33,589 nucleotides of DNA from Branchiostoma floridae (Eukaryota; Chordata; Leptocardii; Amphioxiformes; Branchiostomatidae), in assembly GCF_000003815.2 (NCBI RefSeq), contig NC_049988.1, positions 11,626,404 to 11,659,992 of the forward strand, written 5' to 3'. Position 1 is the stretch's first letter; each line of letters begins with the position of its first letter. Of the stretch, positions 12,621-22,200 are shown in pieces. The notes beneath the pieces are model-generated. The model was not told the DNA's origin and did not search any database. It saw nothing but the letters and a program-made list of their open reading frames with translations. A program made the position numbers and the translations under genes.

Positions 12621-12754
12621 ATCTTAGAGTAAATAGTAGTAGATATATAGTAACGTTAGCGTGTTCAGGTTCTTTCAGGGACATCAACGATCTGTTGTAA
12701 AAAGTTGAAGAATAACTAGCACCTAGTGATAAACCTTCAGCGGCAAAATATATG

Positions 12755-12771
12755 TGACGTAATCAGGAAGT
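12755..12771 (+). promoter_or_regulatory. CRE-like plus ETS-like site pair
   Basis: TGACGTAA (12755-12762) is followed two bases later by CAGGAAGT. These match an ATF/CREB site and an ETS/GABPA site, a combination common in promoters of nuclear genes for mitochondrial proteins. Because TMEM177 is mitochondrial and lies downstream, this is a candidate promoter element for it. Both sites are short and could occur by chance. Confidence 0.25.
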
Positions 12772-14142
12772 AGAATTTGTAACCCCATGATGAACTTTTG
12801 CTAACCAAAGGATGTGGCAAGGGATTAGATATGGGCAGGATTTCATGGAAATCTAGAGATATCCTTCCTGACTTTATGGGGCAGACTTGTGATTGGGTAG
12901 TCTTCAATGACAGACACATTTTGGGAGGTGGAATAGGGTGTAAAGAAAGGAACTCTACTCAAACTGTAAAAATCTTTTGGGGGGGTGTCAGATAGAATTT
13001 AGTCACACAACCTGGAAGATATCAGCACTTTTGTTATTAAGATATGGGCAAAAGTATAGCAAACTGCTCATTCATTCATTGGCCCACACAAGTCTTTCAT
13101 TCTTGTTTATTAAAGAGTTGACAACCAACAGGTCCAACTGTTGTGAAGGTGACAGGATGCAGTATAAGTCCTGTAGTAGGCTGTACCAAATAGGAGCCTA
13201 GACAGACATTGCACAGCAGTGTACGCTCAGTACAAACATCATGCTCTCCCTCTCGTCAACACTGTACTGTCTGTCAGACAGGAACAGACGTTACCTCACC
13301 CTCTGTGTACATTTATCTGAATTGTTACTCCTTTCACAATCTTGAACTTGAAGTTGTCTGTACTAAAATACAACAGATTCAGAGACTTAAATCTGTATAG
13401 GGCATCACCTGGATTCAATGACAGGTTACAGGTCATAATTAAACAATGCACACTCTCACTTCTATGTTACAAATGTTTCCTTTGTTACACAAGACTTCCT
13501 TCTGGCTTGCCTGGTTGTTCTTCTGACACAATAGCCTCTATGTCTCAGAGAGTGACTTAAGCTAGTGGTGTCTTGGGTGATTGATCTTGAACAGTGCCAG
13601 ACTTTTCTGTAGTTTGTCTTAAGGCATGAAGTCAACAATTAGCTCCTGACCTTAAGGTCATGATACTAGTAAATACCTACACAGGATCTGTAAATACTTT
13701 TGTCTTAATGTAAAAGGTTGTGTAGATTAAAATTTGCTCTTTGAATGGAAAAATGTTGTGTTGGTCAGTATGGCCGCAAATTCTTTCTTGGTGTCGAATT
13801 GTAGGGAAAACTATTTTATGAGCTAATGTTCAAAATGATCCAACTTTCTCTTTTTTTTCTGTGGCAAATGATGACAAGAATAATCTCAGGGCAAGATTTT
13901 TATCTGGAGTGAGTATCCAGGTGTGAGTAAGTGATGTCTTGTGTCCCATTTCCTGTGTGTTACCTGAGAAGGTGTGAGTCACAGGGTACTCAGGGTAAAC
14001 ACAGATGTATCCTGTGGCACAGGAGGGGGAGGGGCGCTCATACTGTGGTCTGTGGGTGATGTCATATGTGCACAATATCAAAGTAGTGTAGAATCAAACA
14101 ATCAATGGGACTGGCTAGCCATTGTTGTGTGCCTACTATGAC

Positions 14143-14470
14143 CAGGGTTGGACAAGTTTTCCAAAATTCTCTTGTCCTATTGGGCAAGCACATAAAAAAT
14201 TTATTTGCCCACACCAATTTTTCACTTACCCAAAATTCATGTCACTTTTAGATGCATTTTCACTTCCAGCAATCAAATTCTTAGTATTGCCTCTATTTCT
14301 GTATGTTGACCGCGCCGCAGCCGACCGATGATGATGATAAATTTACCAAAATCTCCCTCAATGGAAAAATCTTACTCGTGCGATCGGGCAAGTGAGGTAG
14401 GTCATGCATTTGCCCGATCAGCACTTTCACTTACCCTGGACAATAGGGCTAGTGGACTTGTCCAACCTTG
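14143..14470. mobile_element. Non-autonomous hAT-like element with terminal inverted repeats
   Basis: The left end CAGGGTTGGACAAGT and the reverse complement of the right end, CAAGGTTGGACAAGT, match at 14 of 15 positions. Further internal stretches (CTTGTCCTATTGGGCAAG against GGACAATAGGGCTAG, and repeated GGGCAAGT/TTGCCC motifs) extend the symmetry. CAGGG-type ends are typical of hAT transposons. The element is about 328 bp with no ORF, so it would be a MITE. The 8 bp on either side (ACTATGAC and AAGGCCTT) are not a duplication, so the insertion is old or the boundaries are slightly off. Confidence 0.55.
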
Positions 14471-14689
14471 AAGGCCTTACTCTTTCAGATATTTTATCAT
14501 TTATATGATTGTAGGGCATTAAGAAGTTAATATTTACTACAAAAATATTGATAGAGGGAAGGGATGTGAAAAATCATAAGTACCAAGTAACAATATGGTT
14601 ACTGTCTCAGTAGTGTTAAGCATGAAAGGAAAAAGTCCCAGTTCAAGATGCCTTCCTTAACTTGACATGAAACAGTACTGATAGACATC

Positions 14690-14704
14690 TGCACTTTCTT
14701 ACCA
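14690..14704 (+). other. Candidate 3' splice site in TMEM177 5' UTR
   Basis: A pyrimidine-rich tract, gcactttcttaccag, lies ten bases before the ATG at 14714. It suggests that an upstream noncoding exon is spliced here. No matching first exon could be fixed. Confidence 0.4.
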
Positions 14705-14713
14705 GGTACCAAG

Positions 14714-15644
14714 ATGGCATCAAGGCTAACAGCTCCTGCAACATTTTGTGACCAAGTATCGGCACGTACTACTGGGTGCCTCTGCCGTGGGGGTGTTCGC
14801 TATCAAACTGGCCCCCCACGTTGCACCCCAATGGTACTACCCAACCGTCTACCAACTGTGGGACCAAGATGGACCAGTCCAACTCCCACTGCATCATGGG
14901 AACCTCTTCCAGGAGGTTTCTGGGAAATTTGGATTGAACGATGCTGGGAAATTCAAGGTTTTCCCTCTGTATGGATTCTACGATCCCTTCAGTGCAGGTT
15001 TATCATGGCTGCCAGGTGGCGTTGTTTTGGGTGTACCCAGCTATTTCTTGAACGCCAGCAAAGAGGACGTCCAGAACAAACAAATCACAGTGTCTGGAAA
15101 GCTGCTCAATTTCGCATCAGAGGAAGGAAAGCAATTCTGCAACTCTCTGGTGTTCAGTGACTCTGCACTGAAGTTTGCAATAGGAAGGGAACTTTCTATG
15201 GTGAAGAGTAACGCTGCACTGTACCAGGCTACCCTACCACCGGTCTGTTTAGTGGGAACATATGCAGGTATTCTGTACAGCAAGCAACTCCTTGGCTTGT
15301 TCCAGATCCCTTTTCGGTTCAGGGTGGCGCTGAATATCTTGGGAGGAACAATAGGTTTGGTAGTATACTACCTTCTCTCGGACACAATGGAGCACTACTT
15401 TGACCACAAAGCAGACAAGGTGTGTGCGAAACTTGGCAGGGAATACGCACAGGGAGGGATGGAGTTCTACGACAAACTCTTACTAAGAAATCAGGCATTA
15501 AGGGTGCTGCTTGGTCGAAAGGGCCAGAAGATGTACACACCTTACGGGAATGTGCGACCAAAAAGCATGTTCTTCATGAAGCACCCACAGCTAACAGATA
15601 GGAGGAGGAAGGTGGCAGAAATATATCACTTTGATTTTGCCTAG
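14714..15644 (+). CDS. TMEM177: TMEM177, mitochondrial inner-membrane protein (apparent frameshift near the N-terminus)
   Basis: From 14748 an open frame of 298 codons runs to TAG at 15642-15644. It matches TMEM177 throughout, most clearly in the last third: GGMEFYDKLLLRNQALRVLL, then an LGRKGQKMYTPYGNV segment and a basic C-terminus. In vertebrates TMEM177 is an inner-membrane protein that associates with COX20 and stabilises newly made COX2 during cytochrome c oxidase assembly. Hydrophobic segments lie near residues 6-22, 161-178 and 192-210 of this frame; the last two are the likely membrane helices. No ATG precedes residue 1 in this frame (in-frame TAA at 14727). An ATG in ideal context (aagATGG, 14714) reads MASRLTAPATF in the other frame and would join exactly if the TTTT at 14744-14747 were TTT. 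The N-terminus is therefore a one-base frameshift, an assembly error, or the product of an unseen splice. The gene is divergent from the EPB41L5-like gene and convergent with PTPN4. Confidence 0.93.
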
Positions 15645-16604
15645 TAGTTTCATGCTTTCCACATTTTGTACCTTGTTGGTCAAAACCGTTTCATGATGAT
15701 ATTACTGAGAAAAAGTGTGCTGATAGAAGTTGTATTCTATGCAGGAACTTGGAGTTGGATTGACTATTGTACACAATAACTAGGATACTCAGTTATGTCA
15801 AGTAGATATAAAAAAGACAAAGACACAAAAGGTTTAAGCATATGTTATTTTACTATGAATTTTGGTCACCACGAAAGCACATGGATCATTTCTTTGTTGT
15901 CTACATCGTCTTTGTGTATTAAAACCACAATAAGACACTGACGCATAGAGCCAGTGAGACTATGGCTATAGGAACAAGGCTAGAGTCCTGGTACATTCCA
16001 CAAAGCTTGCACCATTCGTAAATAGCACTATGTTTAAACCACTAATGTTGAAAGGAATGTGAATCTGTATAAAGGGTATTCCTATGGCCGAGAAGTGGCC
16101 AATGTCAAACAAGGAGGTTGAAAATCTCAGAAACATAATGCTGAACCTCCAGTTAACATAATGCTGCTTTTGTCATCACCATGGGGAATAGTACTGGTAC
16201 AAGCTGAATGGAGATGTAGTAAAAAATTTTGAAATCTACAAGTTCAGAATTTCACCACAGAAAGCATACAAAATATGATTATCATTTTCTTCAAAATATT
16301 CACACTTTTTTTGCCAATCTTTCGCATCCCATCATTTAGATACCAAACATTCTGTACAAAGGGGTGGATAAGTGCTTGTTGGGGAGCGGATGTGAAAAAT
16401 TGGTGCAAATCTTGTCTTTCAGATTTAGCACAGTTGTTCCCTGTTACAGCAAAAGTTTCATCAACCATGTTTTTTTTAACATCACACCCCCCTAACTTTA
16501 ATGAATTGTCCCTACAGTATGCAAGGGCCAACTCTTAGGTTATCCCCTACAAAGACCTTTAAAAAGGTACAACTTGGGAAAGCACTTGACATCTCACAAT
16601 CCTA

Positions 16605-16610
16605 AATAAA
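16605..16610 (+). terminator. Candidate polyadenylation signal for TMEM177
   Basis: First canonical AATAAA on the plus strand after the TMEM177 stop, 960 bp downstream. A second AATAAA occurs near 17000. I cannot tell which, if either, is used. Confidence 0.25.
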
Positions 16611-17370
16611 TGACATGGCACATTTGAGCTTACATGTACATCTTCATCCTAGAGTACTTCCCAGTAAACAATTGTTCTAGACCATCTCCTTCTCTGAAAA
16701 AAAAAACACTACAAAGAAAACCCTGTGGTATATTGTAGACCATGTGGCATTTCTAGCTATGAACTGCACAACAGCAAATACACAAAACTTTGACAGGCAT
16801 GTGGACAATACGATATGTACATGTACATGTAACTGACACCATGCTATATTTAGCAACCATTTTGTATTATCTACACTCTCATATTCAACAAACACATCAG
16901 AGGAAGGCAACTACTGTAGAAACCGTGCACTTCAGAAGGGTACATAAAATGTCATGGTCTTCAACTCAAGTACTACGCTTAGTCTACAGTACCTTACCGA
17001 CAATAAATGTTTCATATGGCACCCAATGTTTGCAAATGCACACATACAGTTTCTACTACGGTATGTTTAACTGTATCCAGCAATGCTGGCTTTAAAAATC
17101 CTTACATGAGGGTAAAATGTTGTGATTCTTGCTGTAACGCTTTAAAATGTGAACCATGTTTTGTTCTGTGAAAATGGTCTTCATGGGCTTTCAGTTGATA
17201 GAAAATACAAGGCATTACCACTACATATATGTCGTAGATCTCTGCTTTACTCAGAAATCCTATTCAAAATCATCCCATTCACTGTAATGCTATAGGGATG
17301 CCATAGGGGGACATGAATGTGCTTTGCAATAGCTGTCTAAAAATCTGCAAGTTAACCCCCCTGGCATATC

Positions 17371-17612
17371 CAACAGAAAGGACAGGAATTAAATATTGTT
17401 CAAATTAGCACAAACAGACACTGATTTTAAAATCGGAACAACGTCCTTGATTGATAGTGGCAAATAGCTCGACTCTAGAATTTTCTAGCTTCAACAGAAA
17501 GTACAGGAATTAAATATTGTTTGAATTAGCACAAACAGTCACTGATTTTAAAATCTGGCAAAACGTCCTTGAATGATAGTGGCAAATACCTCGACTCTAG
17601 AATTTTCTCTCA
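17371..17612. repeat. Two-copy tandem duplication, period 121 bp
   Basis: Units start with caacagaaag/caacagaaa at 17371 and 17492. Both run through aggaattaaatattgtt, a cactgattttaaaatc block and a cgactctagaattttct end. They are roughly 90% alike. Confidence 0.85.
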
Positions 17613-19187
17613 ATTCCCCTTCTAGAGTGTCTTAAGTGACTTGAGGGGTTTTCAAGTGCATCAAATATCCTGCGCTAATTTCAGAAGTGTTTGGAATGTG
17701 ATCAATATGCGCATATCAAGCATGTACCAGCATCACTGTTTCTACTTATTAAGCCTACTTGCAGGAAAAATTCTAACAGATCATATTTTCTCTACAATTG
17801 CATGTGTCTAACTGACCAGCAGCTGCACTCTAACTGTTCCCAAAGTAAAGTTTACTTAATCTGCATATTATAACTATCATGTAATGTAGAGGGGATGGAT
17901 AGATGGAAACAATGTACACAACTGTGTAACAAAACTAGAATCTAAAGCAACCATGTACTTTACCAGTGTACTGTTATCAAATATAACTCAAATAACAAGA
18001 AAATATGATGTAGAAATGTCAAGGCAAATATTTTGTGTGGGATACTGAAACTAAACAAAGGCACACGAACATAACCAAAAATTAGCTCCAAAACACAAAA
18101 GTGTATGAATGGGTGTAAAATTATGCAACTATGCCTACAGAAATGAACTGAAACCTGAACTTGTAACACTCTGCACTTAAGTTATCTGGTCTGTCACGTA
18201 TATAATCAATGTCTGCATGTCAGTTTTGTAGTGTACTCCTTTGAATATCATGTCAACCGCTTGCAACACTCTTGCATGGAAGCATTTGACATTACGTGTT
18301 CAACTGTTACCTGCATCTGTCTATTCCTTTCCTCACGAAATTATCATAATGCCGTAATATGTACAGATTTGATCATCTGACACAAGTGCTAGCAGCTAAG
18401 TAACTCTACATTCTTGCTTAAACCACATACAGCAGTTGTTTTCTGTAAGTACCTAAAACCCTACTGGAATGCAAACAAATGATACAAAAATATGTACAAA
18501 TTGAATCTAAGAAAAGACAGGCAAACTACATTGAAGAATGTTAAGTGAAAGTTGCCCAAGCATTAAACTATTTTGCAATTTTTAAAAAATTGCTCAGGCG
18601 CATTTCTGATTTGTGTCACAATTGCAACATTAAATTTGACCTGGCCAAGCTTGAAAGTCTCCATAAGCAAACTATCACATTGCCATGGAAAAGAGAAAGC
18701 ACATGAATTTCCCTGTGTCTAAATTCAAAGAAGAGGCTGTGCTTCAAGCCTTGATTTGTTCAGAATAAAACCCCATGCCACAGTCTCTGTGGAGTTATAA
18801 GACTGAAAATTTACTGTACATGTACTTGAAATCACACGGAGCATCCCATAGGAAAGACCAGCAATCATAACATTAAAAAACTACCACTACTACTTTTCAT
18901 CTTGTAACTTTGAACAAATGTTGCTCAAATGAAGTGAGAGTACAATTGTGGCTAGAAATTACAATGAAATTTGCTACATAATTGATACAGTTCTTCCAGT
19001 TTTCCACAAAACTTTCTACGTAAGCATAATACTTGTTACTCCCCTACATCCTGTAGGAACTTGTGACCAAAAAATGCATAGATTAAATGTCTTGATTAAA
19101 AATATGTACAACTTGAAGAGATCATCTCCGTTCGATGTGGGTAGGATTGCCAAAGGAAAGTGTACAGGAACTGATGGGAGCATGATG

Positions 19188-19240
19188 TCACTTGTGGTTG
19201 AATGGGGACTTGAACTCAGCCAGTGGTTTCACAATTCCCT
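19188..19240 (-). CDS. PTPN4: PTPN4 exon n: C-terminus and stop
   Basis: 53 coding bases. The split codon gives Glu, then [16 protein letters not shown] and TGA at 19190-19188. This parallels the vertebrate EEGFVKPL C-terminus. Acceptor ccacag preceded by a long T-rich tract. The 3' UTR continues to lower coordinates. Confidence 0.93.
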
Positions 19241-22200
19241 CTGTGGAAAAATGAAAAAAAAAAAAAAGAGAAACAGTCAGTCAATGTTTTCTATTCAGAT
19301 CTAGTCATTTGAATTATACAGCTAAGAAACAAAAATATTTTTATGCTCTTTTATAGCTTTCACAGGAAATGTCTTGCTCAATATTTCAAGAAAAGTCACA
19401 ACTCAGAAAAGCTGCCACCAAAATGTCTATGTTGTAGTGAATAGATCTGCAGTACTGTTAATCATCACTAGATGGTGCTGATGTACAGGGTTTTAAAGTG
19501 ATGAACTCACCTTTGTATACTCTCATGATTGCTTCGCATACAAACTTGTACTGTGCCTGAAAGGTAAAAAGAAACCTCTTTTATTGGATGTTACATGTGT
19601 ACAAACACATCACAGCCATAGAAATGTCATTTCTGTCTCTTCTGAAAAACTCCTGGATTCTATAAAACGTGAAATGTTTCCTTGGGATGTGAACATAAAT
19701 CCCATAAGCTGCCAAGGCTAGTATATTCGGAATACAGATATATGCCCTATGTGTCATGCCTTCTTATAACCGGGATAGGGTTTACCTATGAAGTAACAGC
19801 TTTGTGCGCGTGTAGTGCACGAAACCCGGAATTTAGTCGACCTTGTTCGGGGGTTTCGTTTTGGAGGTCAGCAGTCAACCCTGGCACTGAGAGCATTTTA
19901 TTGGGCTGAAACTCTGGCAGTTTAAGGGTTAAATTAAGGATTTAAAAAAAGCTGTATATCTTACAGGAGTCTGTATCATCATGGCTCTCTGTTCCCTCAT
20001 GGTTCTGACGATGTCTAGAGGGTACACCGGCTCATTGCACTCAATCAGACACATGGCCGTCTCCATGGTGATGAGCACGCCCGTTCTGCCGATCCCAGCA
20101 CTGGGGGAAGAAGAAATGGTACAATGTTGTCAGACTACCATACATCATCATCATCATCATCATTAATCATCCTCTATGAGGTGCAGCAAGTAAAGTTTGA
20201 CTTCCAGAACAGTCTGGCATGGGGATGCCATAGGGGCACATGAAACAAATTAAAGATGTTTTTCTTCTGGCGTTGAAGCATCAGAGTTAGGGCCTCCAGA
20301 GGATGTGTCATTCATAGAATCAGGTTTGCATGGCCTACTGAAGAAAGAAAAAAGATACTGTCTTTTTATGAAACGAGTTTGCTCAGTGCAAGGCCACATG
20401 GACCACTTCTGGGCTCTGAACTAACAATAACTGTAGCGGCATCTCTTCTTCCTAAGTCCAAAACATCAAGCTTAAGTAAACTCAATTGACTGAAACATAA
20501 GCTGGGTTTCCAAAGGCTGCTTGGGAAATTATCTAGGCCAGAATGGTTTGATCCTCACACAAAGGACGGACCCATGCTTACCTGCAGTGCACCAGAGTCG
20601 GCTCCACCATGCCGACTCTCTGCTGTCTGACCCTGAACACGAAGTCCAGGAACTCTGTGGAGTCGTCAGGAACGCCGTGGTCTGGCCAGGCCAGGTACTG
20701 CATCTGTACCACTCTCCTCTCCTCGTCAGTCTGGGGATGGCAGGGGAGGTCAGGGTTACAACACAATACAGGGGGGAGGGGTGCATCTTTATCATGTCCA
20801 AAGTTATGACACATGTACTATGTAGACATGGGAGGACGGGATTACAATACAGGTACATACAGATGGGAGGGGGCACGTCATCATGTACAAAGATATGATA
20901 CCTGTCACTCGCTGTTGATTCCTTAGAAAATGTCAAGTAGATAAAGCCTTGAGAACACAAAGCGCCTGCAAGGCTGCTTCATTGATAGAAATATGCATGT
21001 AGTTTGAAACTAAGCTGCTTGGGAGGCCACACCATTTTTCAATGTTAAGCATATGCTAGAAATATTTACTGTAGTTTGAAAATAAGCTCCTTGGGAGGTC
21101 ATATCATTTTTCAGTAAGCACTCATCAGAAACATGACTGATTTTAGATATGTAACTGGGAGTCATGACAACATTACACATAGTTATGGTACTGATAAACA
21201 TGTTAATACATCTGAATCCACTACTGCATTTTCCAAGGATGTTAGTACATGTGGAGGACATGATAAACAGGTACATACTAGTATACAGAAAAAAAGCTTA
21301 ATGTTTATGACCTAGCAATGTTACTCACATTAAGGTTGATCATACTGAAGTCTCTAAAGGCAAATGAGGGCGTTGTCTCCTCTGTAACACAGCAGATCTG
21401 GAGCCCACCAAACTGGATGGTCTGGTGCAGGTCTGGCCAGTACTGGTGGCACTTCACCTGTGGACAGAAAGGGGGAGCTTTAAAAAAAAGTCTATTGTTG
21501 CCATCGTTGTCAACCATACAGCAATTTGTTGGCATAGTAATCATTGCTTCCAAATTTGCATCAAATGGAAGATACAGTGGAATTCCAGCAACATTTACAA
21601 GGAGGCATAATTGCATGTTTCCTCTCGAGGTTCAGATTTAGATTTCAGATTCAAAGTCAGATTCTCAACTCACCCTTCCTCTCTCCACTTGTGTAGTCAG
21701 CATACAGATGAGCGTGCACTGCTGTTCCCAGCACATCTGCCAGAAGTCCCCACTAGTGTTGGGCAGAGGCCCCTGGGCTGCCACATACCGGTTTACTATG
21801 CCCATCCTGGGGATCTCCATCTGAACAAAATGCAAGGAACAACTCAACATTAGCACATTCTCAGGATTACATAATCTAAAAAGGTCTGGGAGCATTCAGG
21901 AACATGAAAGGGATGTGGTACAGTACAGGCTGTGAAATACACTTAAACTTTATAAAAATGTCCAGCAAAATACCGCAGGACGCTACGCATGTAATTGCAA
22001 GACACAGGTAGAAAAGCAATTATCTATAAAATCTATCCACTGTGTATTGAACTTTGAACATAGCACTACACAATAATACTACCAAGGCAGTGTTACAACA
22101 GTAAGAAGTCATAGACTCACATTTACAGAGTTAGCGTTGATGTAGTCCTGGGCACTCCGTATTGTGACTCTCGTCTCATCATCTGTATACAACAAGAATA

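Larger units (their letters stand above)
11429..14713. other. Intergenic interval between divergent EPB41L5-like and TMEM177
   Basis: About 3.3 kb separates the two start codons. The EPB41L5-like side is CpG-rich. The middle (about 12.8-14.1 kb) is AT-rich and shows nothing recognisable. The TMEM177 side carries the transposon-like element at 14143-14470. A pyrimidine-rich tract ending ttaccag at 14704 suggests that TMEM177 has a 5' UTR intron, so part of this interval is probably transcribed. Confidence 0.6.
15645..19187. other. Interval between convergent TMEM177 and PTPN4
   Basis: About 3.5 kb of AT-rich sequence holding the 3' UTRs of both genes plus spacer. It contains the two-copy repeat at 17371-17612 and no supported ORF. 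No canonical AATAAA was found on the minus strand here; an ATTAAA lies near 16503-16498. Confidence 0.6.

Noticed and set aside
14714-15160. 148-codon ORF from the TMEM177 ATG in its own frame
   Set aside because: Only the first 11 codons resemble TMEM177. The rest is the shadow frame of the conserved protein.
20529-20960. 143-codon minus-strand ORF overlapping PTPN4 exon k
   Set aside because: It is in the wrong frame relative to the WPDHGVPDD segment and is a shadow of the exon plus flanking intron.
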